From NCBI GenBank assembly GCA_017989885.1, contig JAGNPA010000156.1:1-5304 (forward strand): a stretch of DNA of 5,304 nt, read 5' to 3'. How positions within the stretch are numbered: position 1 is the stretch's first letter; every line of letters begins with the position of its first letter. This document shows positions 1 through 5,187 of this stretch, in pieces. The translations under genes were made by a program, and so were the position numbers. The notes beneath the pieces were generated by a model that worked only from the letters and a program-made list of their open reading frames with translations, searched no databases and had not been told where the DNA came from. This DNA is from Aquabacterium sp. (GTDB taxonomy: Bacteria; Pseudomonadota; Gammaproteobacteria; Burkholderiales; Burkholderiaceae_C).

Positions 1-133
1 CCTCATAGATTGGATCGCCCTGGGCGGCAGAACCGAACCGCGCAAGAGCTGCCACCGCACTGGCATGTCCGCTCATGACCGAGGCTGCCAGGTGCACCAG
101 ACTATCCCAATGCTTTTCGATCAAAGGCTTCAG
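1..133 (-). mobile_element. Fragment of a Tn3-family transposase (TnpA), C-terminal DDE-domain region
   Basis: The last ~43 codons of the minus-strand frame read [20 protein letters not shown], then [20 protein letters not shown] and YE. This fits the late part of the Tn3-family transposase domain (W-D-x-L-hydrophobic-R/H-L-A-A-S, then an L-G-R block that would lie beyond the window edge). The subfamily I recall with [17 protein letters not shown] includes IS1071-like and related large Tn3-type elements, which often flank catabolic genes in Comamonadaceae. No terminal inverted repeat, resolvase or target duplication is visible, and the junction with mnmG lies inside tnpA rather than at an element end. 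The assignment is from memory of the family; the exact element is not determined. Confidence 0.7.
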
Positions 134-700
134 CTCTTTCAACCGGGCGCTCAATGACACAGCCGGAGGATCTCCTGCCCGGCCAGCCGCATAGTTATTC
201 AGGCCCACATGGATCTTGCCGTCCAGAAAGGTACCGGCCGTCAGCACCACGGTCTTTGCGCGGAACTGGATTCCCACTTGCGTGACAGCGCCGACCACGC
301 GTTCGCCTTCGATGATCAGGTCGTCCACCGCCTGCTGGAACAGTTGCAGGTTAGGCTGGTTTTCCAGCATGCGGCGGATCGCCGCCTTGTACAAAATGCG
401 GTCGGCCTGCGCACGGGTGGCGCGCACGGCCGGGCCCTTGCTGGAATTGAGAATGCGGAACTGGATACCCGCCTCGTCGGTCGCCAGCGCCATGGCGCCG
501 CCCATCGCATCCACCTCTTTCACGAGGTGGCCCTTGCCGATGCCACCGATGGAGGGATTGCAGCTCATCTGCCCCAGTGTCTCGATGTTGTGCGACAGCA
601 GCAAAGTCTTGGCGCCCATACGGGCAGCCGCGAGCGCCGCCTCGGTACCGGCATGGCCGCCGCCGACGACGATCACATCGAAATGTTCTGGATACAGCAT
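1..700 (-). CDS. mnmG: MnmG (GidA) N-terminal part, fused in frame to a Tn3-family transposase segment; runs off the left edge
   Basis: MnmG, with MnmE, installs the carboxymethylaminomethyl group on wobble uridine 34 of certain tRNAs, using FAD, NADH and methylene-tetrahydrofolate; it is cytosolic. The start at 700 gives the family N-terminus [18 protein letters not shown]. The dinucleotide-binding GGGHAG lies at residues 13-18, and [14 protein letters not shown] at about 45-58 includes Cys47, the counterpart of conserved Cys47 in E. coli. [16 protein letters not shown] and [12 protein letters not shown] follow, then [18 protein letters not shown]. From residue ~190 the usual continuation (LPxGRLKTGTPPRID) is missing. 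The open frame instead continues into transposase-like sequence to the window edge. The lost part contains the second conserved Cys and the C-terminal MnmE/tRNA-binding region, so this copy cannot be a normal MnmG. No strong Shine-Dalgarno sequence precedes the ATG. Identity of the first 190 residues is very secure; whether the fusion is biological is not. Confidence 0.9.
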   Translation of the reverse strand, partial: MLYPEHFDVIVVGGGHAGTEAALAAARMGAKTLLLSHNIETLGQMSCNPSIGGIGKGHLVKEVDAMGGAMALATDEAGIQFRILNSSKGPAVRATRAQADRILYKAAIRRMLENQPNLQLFQQAVDDLIIEGERVVGAVTQVGIQFRAKTVVLTAGTFLDGKIHVGLNNYAAGRAGDPPAVSLSARLKELKPLIEKHWDSLVHLAASVMSGHASAVAALARFGSAAQGDPIYE

Positions 701-762
701 GGTGTTCTTGTGGGGCGCTACCTACGACAGGATGGGGTGCGCCAGATGGGGGATAACCCGCG

Positions 763-791
763 ATTTTACCGGTTGCCTCATTTTTGGGCAA
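763..791 (-). promoter_or_regulatory. Sigma-70-type promoter reading toward mnmG
   Basis: On the minus strand the sequence shows a -35-like TTGCCC (791-786) and a -10-like TAAAAT (768-763) separated by exactly 17 bp. This places a transcription start roughly 55-60 nt upstream of the mnmG ATG at 700. Four of six bases match the consensus at -35 and five of six at -10. No comparably good pair was found for the divergent FMN reductase gene in the same 124-bp spacer. Confidence 0.55.
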
Positions 792-824
792 TCACTACGG
801 GCTTTGTTTGGCGACAATAGACGC

Positions 825-1403
825 ATGACCAAACTCCTCATCTTCGCGGGCAGCACCCGTGAACACTCCTTCAACCGCCGTCTCGCCGCCGCCGCCGCCA
901 ATCTGGCACGCGCCGCCGGGGCTGATGTCACCCACATCGAGCTCGCGGACTTCGACATTCCGCTGTACAACGCCGACCTTGAAGCGCGCGGCACGCCCGC
1001 CGATGTGATCCGCCTCAAAGACACCATGGACGCGCACCCGGCCTGGATCATCGTCTCGCCCGAGTACAACGCCAGTTACACCGGCCTGTTGAAGAACACC
1101 ATCGACTGGGCCAGCAGCCCGGTCAAGGGCCATTCGGTCTGGGGATCGCGTGACCCGTTGGCAGGCAAGGTCGTAGGGCTGCTGTCCGCGTCCAACGGCG
1201 CATTGGGTGGACTGCGTTCGCTTTCCCACTTGCAGCCGCTGATGCTGAACTTGCAGTGCTGGGTTGCGCCCAAACAGTTTGCTTTGGGTCGGGCCAGTGA
1301 AGCGTTCAATGACGATGGCACATTGAAGTCTGATGGGCATAAGGCGCAGGTTCAAGGGGTCATTGACCAAGTGCTTTGGGCTGGTTCGCGGTTTTCTGCC
1401 TAA
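825..1403 (+). CDS. NAD(P)H-dependent FMN reductase-like flavoprotein, flavodoxin fold
   Basis: This 192-residue protein belongs to the NADPH-dependent FMN reductase / chromate and azo reductase-like family of small cytosolic flavoproteins, which reduce FMN, quinones or other acceptors with NAD(P)H. The phosphate-binding loop GSTREHSFNRRL is at residues 9-20. The signature SPEYNASYTGLLKNTIDW at 78-95 contacts the FMN ring and continues into the dimer helix. SASNGALGGLRSL at 121-133 matches the third conserved segment. Length is typical of the family. The frame stays open upstream to 216, but that stretch is antisense to mnmG, and the family N-terminus (short lead into beta-1, then GSxR) fixes the start at 825. 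There is no clear Shine-Dalgarno sequence. The gene diverges from mnmG and is followed by 421 bp without a gene, so it is probably transcribed alone. The physiological substrate cannot be read from the sequence. Confidence 0.9.
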   Translation: MTKLLIFAGSTREHSFNRRLAAAAANLARAAGADVTHIELADFDIPLYNADLEARGTPADVIRLKDTMDAHPAWIIVSPEYNASYTGLLKNTIDWASSPVKGHSVWGSRDPLAGKVVGLLSASNGALGGLRSLSHLQPLMLNLQCWVAPKQFALGRASEAFNDDGTLKSDGHKAQVQGVIDQVLWAGSRFSA

Positions 1404-1450
1404 GACGTTTCTTTCGCCCGCTGACGGCACGAGGTAAGCCTCAAAGCGAA

Positions 1451-1643
1451 TGTCCCCCGGGCCCGTGAGGGGCCCTCCTCCTTGATTTCGCAATGAGGCC
1501 AACCCCGCACCATCCGCTTGAGGAAGCGTCACACGAGACGTGGCTTCGGGTCACTTACTCGCCAGCCCCCCCCCCAAGATCAGGTGGGTTGGGTGCTCTC
1601 CGCAGCGGAATCAAGGAGGAGGGCCCTCACGGCCCGGGGGACA
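1451..1643. repeat. Long imperfect inverted repeat, MITE-like intergenic element
   Basis: The arms at 1451-1487 and 1609-1643 are reverse complements except for one extra C and one extra G in the left arm. They begin TGTCCCCCGGGC and run to CCTCCTCCTTGATT in the left-arm sense. Weaker symmetry continues outward (about 1424-1450 against 1644-1672) and inward (1488-1520 against about 1574-1608), so the whole element may be ~250 bp. The centre holds a small hairpin around 1522-1547 and a run of ten C at 1566-1575. The size, symmetry and intergenic position suggest a non-autonomous mobile repeat or a large cruciform-forming element. It carries no convincing gene; the short frames across it are palindrome translations. 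It occupies most of the 421-bp gap between 1403 and 1825. Confidence 0.75.
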
Positions 1644-1686
1644 TCCGCGGAGGGGAGTACCCGACACGCCGGATCAAGAACTAACG

Positions 1687-1715
1687 TTGCCCAGCAATGA
1701 TTTAGGCGGTAGCCT
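1687..1715 (+). promoter_or_regulatory. Candidate sigma-70 promoter for the HD/aldolase operon
   Basis: TTGCCC (1687-1692) and TAGCCT (1710-1715) are separated by 17 bp, about 110 bp upstream of the HD-gene start. The -35 match is four of six and the -10 match is partial, so this is only moderate. It lies just after the inverted-repeat element and just before a LysR-type palindrome. Confidence 0.35.
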
Positions 1716-1721
1716 GTACTC

Positions 1722-1742
1722 ACACTCAGAAATCACAAGTGT
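1722..1742 (+). promoter_or_regulatory. LysR-type T-N11-A palindrome (putative regulator site)
   Basis: The sequence is ACACT, 11 bases, AGTGT: a perfect 5-bp dyad with the T-N11-A geometry typical of LysR-family regulator boxes. It sits 83 bp upstream of the HD-domain gene in the only sizeable non-repeat intergenic stretch of the operon. No LysR gene is present in the window. Short dyads arise by chance, so this is a suggestion from shape and position only. Confidence 0.35.
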
Positions 1743-1824
1743 TTACCCTAGCCTGTCCATTGCATGACACGCCCGGGCAACCAGCAGCGCTACGCTAAAG
1801 GAAATTTCCATTGAGGAGAGCTCC

Positions 1825-2412
1825 ATGAACGCCCGCGCCAACTTCACCCGCATGCAGGACAGCACCCAGCAAGACTGGCAAGTCATCGGCGGCGAGTTCA
1901 TGCAATTCACCAAGTCCCTGCCCGACCGCGTGCTGGCGCATCTGAAACTGCTGGACGGTGACTATGGCGGCTTTCCGATTGACCGCTACACCCATTGCCT
2001 GCAAGCCGCGACCCGCGCACTGCGCGATGGGCGTGATGAAGAGTACGTGGTGTGCGCACTGTTGCACGACATTGGTGACACGCTGGGCACGTTCAACCAC
2101 CCGGATATCGCCGCCGCGATCTTGAAGCCCTTTGTCTCTGACGCCAACCACTGGATGATCCAGAACCACGGCATCTTCCAGGGCTACAACTTCTTCCACC
2201 ACATTGGCATGAACCGCAATATGCGCGACATGTTCAAAGGGCACGAATATTACGCCCGCACCGAAGAGTTCATCACGCTCTATGACGACCCGGCGTTCGA
2301 CGGGAAGTACGACACGCTGCCCATCAGCGCTTTCGAGCCCATGGTGCGCCACGTATTGGCCAAGCCCCGAAACACCATCTACAAAACCGACGCACTGGAA
2401 ACCAAGGCATGA
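1825..2412 (+). CDS. HD-domain protein, PhnZ/MIOX-like candidate diiron oxygenase (annotated as phosphohydrolase in many genomes)
   Basis: This 195-residue cytosolic protein has an HD metal-binding core. Visible candidate ligands are His57 (RYTHCLQAA), His81-Asp82 (LLHDIGD), His92 (NHPDIAAAIL), His115 (NHGIFQGY) and Asp154 or Asp155 (LYDDPAFDG). His57 to His81 is 24 residues, as I recall for PhnZ (His34/His58), and His92 to His115 is 23 against 24. Tyr47 lies ten residues before His57, as Tyr24 does in PhnZ. PhnZ and myo-inositol oxygenase are mixed-valence diiron oxygenases with this six-ligand set. The loop between HD and the next His is shorter here (10 against 21 residues). Positions matching PhnZ Glu27, His62 and Lys108 are Phe50, Asp85 and Gln119, so a phosphonate substrate is unlikely. 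The ribosome site GAGGAG at 1813-1818, six bases before the ATG, fixes the start. The stop overlaps the next gene. HD fold is secure; oxygenase activity is inference, and a phosphohydrolase remains possible. Confidence 0.85.
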   Translation: MNARANFTRMQDSTQQDWQVIGGEFMQFTKSLPDRVLAHLKLLDGDYGGFPIDRYTHCLQAATRALRDGRDEEYVVCALLHDIGDTLGTFNHPDIAAAILKPFVSDANHWMIQNHGIFQGYNFFHHIGMNRNMRDMFKGHEYYARTEEFITLYDDPAFDGKYDTLPISAFEPMVRHVLAKPRNTIYKTDALETKA

Positions 2413-3164
2413 ACATCCCCTCTCTCAGAGACAAGGTCTCCCCCGAAGAATGGCAACTCCGCGTGGACCTGGCCGCCGCCTACCGCCTGGTTGCGATGTA
2501 CGGCTGGAGCGATCTGGTGTTCACGCACATCAGCGCCCGCATCCCGGGCCCCGAGCACCATTTCCTGATCAACCCCTATGGCCTGATGTTTGACGAAATC
2601 ACGGCGAGCAGCCTGGTCAAGGTCGACCAGCAGTGCAACAAGCTGATTGAATCGCCCTTCAGCGTCAACCCGGCGGGCTTTGTGATCCACAGCGCGGTGC
2701 ACGAGGTGCGTGAGGATGCAGGCTGTGTGTTGCACACCCACACGCGCGCCGGTGTCGCCGTCAGCGCGCAGAAATGTGGCGTCCTGCCGATCAGCCAGCA
2801 GTCCACTTTCGTACTGGCGTCGCTGGCGTACCATGAATACGAAGGCGTGGCCTTCCGCGACGAGGAAAAGCCGCGCCTGCAGGCCGACTTGGGGCAAGCC
2901 AATTTCCTGATGCTTCGCAACCACGGCCTCCTGACCGTGGGCAAAACCATCGCCGACGCGTTCCTTTCCATGTACGTGTTCGAGTCCACATGCCAGATCC
3001 AGATTGGGGCGCAGGCCGGCGGCGAGCTCAACCAGGTCAACCCGCTGATCGTCAAGGGCGTGGCCGAAGCCATGCGGGTACAAACCGGAGGCCTGGGCGG
3101 CGCTTTCGCCTGGCCCGCGCTGATCCGCAAGCTGGACCGGCTGGATACCAGTTACCAAAACTGA
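2409..3164 (+). CDS. Class II aldolase/adducin-like protein
   Basis: This 251-residue protein has the class II aldolase/adducin N-terminal fold, a zinc-dependent family that includes fuculose- and ribulose-phosphate aldolase/epimerases and many uncharacterised members. Characteristic segments are SDLVFTHISARIPG at 34-47, INPYGLMFDEITASSLVKVD at 54-73, the metal histidines of VLHTHTRAG (His109, His111) and LRNHGLLTVGKT with His172. Another conserved His is in FVIHSAVHEVREDAG at 91-105. The usual catalytic Glu of fuculose aldolase (Glu73, just before the FH-x-A-x-Y motif) has no counterpart: the equivalent spot is Ala89-Gly90, as in many adducin-like members. A classical retro-aldol reaction is therefore doubtful. 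The ATG at 2409 overlaps the TGA of the HD gene (ATGA), implying translational coupling; AAGG at 2404-2407 is only a weak ribosome site and lies close to the ATG. The product probably works with the HD protein. Substrate unknown. Confidence 0.9.
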   Translation: MNIPSLRDKVSPEEWQLRVDLAAAYRLVAMYGWSDLVFTHISARIPGPEHHFLINPYGLMFDEITASSLVKVDQQCNKLIESPFSVNPAGFVIHSAVHEVREDAGCVLHTHTRAGVAVSAQKCGVLPISQQSTFVLASLAYHEYEGVAFRDEEKPRLQADLGQANFLMLRNHGLLTVGKTIADAFLSMYVFESTCQIQIGAQAGGELNQVNPLIVKGVAEAMRVQTGGLGGAFAWPALIRKLDRLDTSYQN

Positions 3165-3228
3165 TTTCACGTTACCTCGGGGCAATACGGATACCAAAAT
3201 TTCCGCACGAGCGTACTATTCGCTTTGA

Positions 3229-3271
3229 TCCGTTGGGGACAGAGCTAAAGATCTGTCCCGCAAAGTTATTT
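3229..3271 (-). repeat. REP-like hairpin repeat, copy 1 (inverted relative to copies 2 and 3)
   Basis: The core is a perfect 8-bp stem, GGGACAGA (3236-3243) pairing with TCTGTCCC (3252-3259), around an 8-nt loop. Read on the minus strand, the 43-nt unit runs from AAATAACTT to GTCCCCAACGGA and matches copy 2 at nearly every position except a one-base gap and a few substitutions. It ends 14 nt before the ATG of the aldehyde dehydrogenase gene, next to its ribosome site. I recall units starting TTGGGGACAG with complementary CTGTCCC as repetitive extragenic palindromes in proteobacteria, some linked to REP-associated tyrosine transposases. No run of T follows directly, so it is not a standard terminator. 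Confidence 0.75.
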
Positions 3272-3285
3272 TTAAAGGTGACGCC

Positions 3286-4728
3286 ATGTCCGCAATACCC
3301 CTGCATTCCGCAACCCCCATCGACGCCGTGCGCAACGATCTGGAAGCCACACTGAAACTGCAACGCGCCGCCTACCTGGCGCACCCCTACCCCAGCGTTG
3401 CCGAGCGCAAAGAAGACCTGCGCAAGCTGCAGCGCTTTATCCGCGAAAACCGCGAAGCCATTCTGGACGCCATCAGCGCCGACTACGGTAACCGCTCACG
3501 CCATGAAACCCTCTTTGCAGAGGTCTATGGCGTGATCGAAGGTGTCGACCACACCATTGGCCAGCTGAAGAAATGGATGAAGCCGCAGCGCCGCAGCATC
3601 GACATGAAGAACTTTTTTGGCGCCAGCAACCGCGTGATTCCACAGCCGCTGGGCGTGGTGGGTCACATCGTGCCGTGGAATTTCCCCATCTTTCTGTGCT
3701 TCGGCGGCCTGACCTCCGCGTTCGCCGCAGGGAATCGTTGCATGGTCAAGATGTCGGAAAACTCACGCCATCTGGCCAAGTTGCTGATTGAAAAAATCCC
3801 TGCGTATTTCCCCAAGGACAAGCTGGCTTTCTTCGACGAAACCGGCGGCGTCGGTATCGAGTTTTCCAAACTCAAGTTCGATCACATTCTGTTCACTGGC
3901 TCGGGTCTGACAGGGCGCGCTGTCATGGCCGCCGCGTCACAAAACCTGTGCCCAGTCACACTGGAGCTGGGCGGCAAGGCACCCGCCCTGATTTGCGACG
4001 ACTACCCTTTGCAAAAGGCGACCGAGCGCATCACCTTCTTCAAGTACTTCAACGCTGGACAAATCTGCACGACGGCCGACCACGTATTTGTGCCCACTGC
4101 CAAAGTGGATGCATTTGTTGAGGCTTCCAAGAAACTGGTCGCTACCCGCTACCCCACCCTGGACAGCCCCGACTTCACGTCAGTGATCGACGACCGCGCT
4201 TTCAACCGCATCACCCGCGCAATGGAAGAAGCGAAGGAGCGTGGAGCCACGCTGGTCCAGCTGATTCCAGGCAAGGCATGGGACGCGACAACCCGCAAGA
4301 TTGCGCCGCACATTGTGCTCAACGCGCCCGCCGATTGCGAGCTGCGCACCCGCGAAATCTTTGGCCCGGTGCTGCCCGTTATTCCCTACACATCGATAGA
4401 CGAAGTCGTGAACACCATCAACGCAGGCCCGCGCCCGCTGGCCTTCTACCCGTTCAGCAATGACAAGGGGTTGATCCACACACTGTTGCAACGCGTGATG
4501 TCTGGCGGTGTCACCGTCAACGACATCGTGCTGCACACCGGCCAGCACGACATGCCATTTGGCGGTGTGGGTGACAGCGGCATGGGCCACTACCACGGCT
4601 TCGAAGGCTTCATCACCTTCTCCAAGATGCGCCCGGTGATGTACCAGGCCCCGTTCAGCGCGATCAAGTTCCTGTGGCCGCCCTACGGCAAGTTCGCCAC
4701 CAAGTACCTCGATTTCCTGACGAAGTAA
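3286..4728 (+). CDS. NAD(P)-dependent aldehyde dehydrogenase, coniferyl-aldehyde-dehydrogenase-like
   Basis: A 480-residue soluble aldehyde dehydrogenase that oxidises an aldehyde to the acid with NAD(P)+. The family core is complete: VIPQPLGVVGHIVPWNFP at 117-134 with oxyanion Asn132, MVKMSE with Lys155, FTGS at 203-206, LELGGK with general base Glu227, NAGQICTTADH with catalytic Cys261 (34 residues after Glu227, the normal spacing), EIFGPV with Glu357, and PFGGVGDSGMGHYHG at 424-438. Overall length and the MVKMSE and RVIPQPLG segments resemble coniferyl aldehyde dehydrogenases (CalB-like), a group with broad aldehyde range, so the substrate should not be taken from the name. The ribosome site AAAGGTGA at 3274-3281 supports the ATG at 3286. 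Its 121-bp distance from the aldolase gene contains a hairpin repeat, and a matching inverted copy begins in its stop codon. Together with the GMC gene that follows, it fits an alcohol-to-acid oxidation step. Confidence 0.95.
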   Translation: MSAIPLHSATPIDAVRNDLEATLKLQRAAYLAHPYPSVAERKEDLRKLQRFIRENREAILDAISADYGNRSRHETLFAEVYGVIEGVDHTIGQLKKWMKPQRRSIDMKNFFGASNRVIPQPLGVVGHIVPWNFPIFLCFGGLTSAFAAGNRCMVKMSENSRHLAKLLIEKIPAYFPKDKLAFFDETGGVGIEFSKLKFDHILFTGSGLTGRAVMAAASQNLCPVTLELGGKAPALICDDYPLQKATERITFFKYFNAGQICTTADHVFVPTAKVDAFVEASKKLVATRYPTLDSPDFTSVIDDRAFNRITRAMEEAKERGATLVQLIPGKAWDATTRKIAPHIVLNAPADCELRTREIFGPVLPVIPYTSIDEVVNTINAGPRPLAFYPFSNDKGLIHTLLQRVMSGGVTVNDIVLHTGQHDMPFGGVGDSGMGHYHGFEGFITFSKMRPVMYQAPFSAIKFLWPPYGKFATKYLDFLTK

Positions 4729-4768
4729 ATAACTTATGGGACAGATCTTCAGCTCTGTCCCCAACTGA
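4727..4768 (+). repeat. REP-like hairpin repeat, copy 2
   Basis: The perfect 8-bp stem GGGACAGA (4738-4745) pairs with TCTGTCCC (4754-4761) around an 8-nt loop, and CAACTGA follows. The unit begins inside the TAA stop of the aldehyde dehydrogenase gene. It is in the opposite orientation to copy 1, so the two copies form an inverted repeat around exactly one gene. Confidence 0.75.
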
Positions 4769-4811
4769 ATAAAAACTTGCGGGATGGATCTTTGGCGCTG
4801 TCCCCAACTGA
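4769..4811 (+). repeat. REP-like hairpin repeat, copy 3, diverged
   Basis: This is a direct repeat of copy 2 at a 43-bp period: AACTTGCGGGA at 4774-4784 against AACTTATGGGA at 4731-4741, both ending CTGTCCCCAACTGA. The stem has changed to GGGATGG (4781-4787) opposite CTGTCCC (4798-4804). In RNA that still pairs through two G-U wobbles, so the fold is kept despite substitutions. Confidence 0.65.
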
Positions 4812-4827
4812 CTAGCAAGGGCTTCCT

Positions 4828-5187
4828 ATGAGTTTGCAAGAGTTTGACTACGTCGTAGTCGGTGGTGGTTCGGCTGGCTGCGTGATGGCCAGCCGCCTGA
4901 GTGAAGACCAGAATGTCTCGGTCGCGCTGCTTGAAGCAGGCCCGACGGACAGTTCGGTGCTGATTCATTGCCCACTGGGCCTTGCGCTGATGGCGCAGAC
5001 CGGCCAAGCCAACTGGAGTTATGAGACCGTGCCGCAAAGCGGCTTCAACGGTCGCAAGGGCTACCAGCCGCGGGGCAAGGTGATGGGCGGATCGTCGTCG
5101 ATCAACGCCATGGTCTACACCCGCGGCAACAAAAACGATTACGACGGCTGGGCCGCGCTTGGCAACCCTGGCTGGAGCTACGGATAG
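4828..5187 (+). CDS. GMC-family FAD-dependent oxidoreductase (choline/alcohol dehydrogenase-like), truncated after 119 residues
   Basis: GMC oxidoreductases oxidise alcohols with FAD and pass electrons to oxygen, quinone or another acceptor; full-length bacterial members are about 530-560 residues. Here the N-terminal FAD domain is intact: FDYVVVGGGSAGCVMASRL at 6-24 with GGGSAG at 12-17, the ribose-binding acidic residue in LLEAG (Glu36), NWSYETVPQ at 62-70, and the GMC signature RGKVMGGSSSINAMVYTRG at 82-100. The protein follows the family to GNPGWSY at 112-118 and then ends in Gly-stop, where family members continue with DEVLPYF-like sequence. The DNA after about 5182 does not encode the missing part in any frame, so this is replacement by other sequence, not a point frameshift. 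AAGGG at 4817-4821 is a good ribosome site. Upstream position after the aldehyde dehydrogenase suggests an alcohol-oxidising partner. As present, it cannot be functional. Confidence 0.9.
   Translation: MSLQEFDYVVVGGGSAGCVMASRLSEDQNVSVALLEAGPTDSSVLIHCPLGLALMAQTGQANWSYETVPQSGFNGRKGYQPRGKVMGGSSSINAMVYTRGNKNDYDGWAALGNPGWSYG

Noticed and set aside
209..820. Open plus-strand frame of 203 codons
   Set aside because: It is antisense to mnmG, whose minus-strand translation is unmistakable; the frame is open only because of GC-rich codon bias.
216..824. N-terminal extension of the FMN reductase frame
   Set aside because: The extra ~203 residues are antisense to mnmG and across its promoter; the conserved flavoprotein N-terminus begins at 825.
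795..1532. 245-codon minus-strand frame
   Set aside because: It covers the FMN reductase gene in antisense; the sense protein has clear family motifs and this one has none.
1493..1767. Short plus-strand frames across the inverted repeat
   Set aside because: They are overlapping frames translating the palindrome, with low-complexity Pro/Gly/Arg content and no homology I recognise.
2379..3197. 272-codon minus-strand frame
   Set aside because: It is a shadow of the aldolase gene, with no recognisable domain and no ribosome site.
3191..3219. Promoter for ALDH with -10-like TACTAT at 3214-3219
   Set aside because: There is no acceptable -35 hexamer at 16-18 bp; a separate promoter is possible but not supported.
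3236..3273. Rho-independent terminator after the aldolase gene
   Set aside because: The hairpin is good, but the T-rich stretch lies about 9 nt beyond the stem rather than directly after it, and the same hairpin occurs elsewhere as a repeat.
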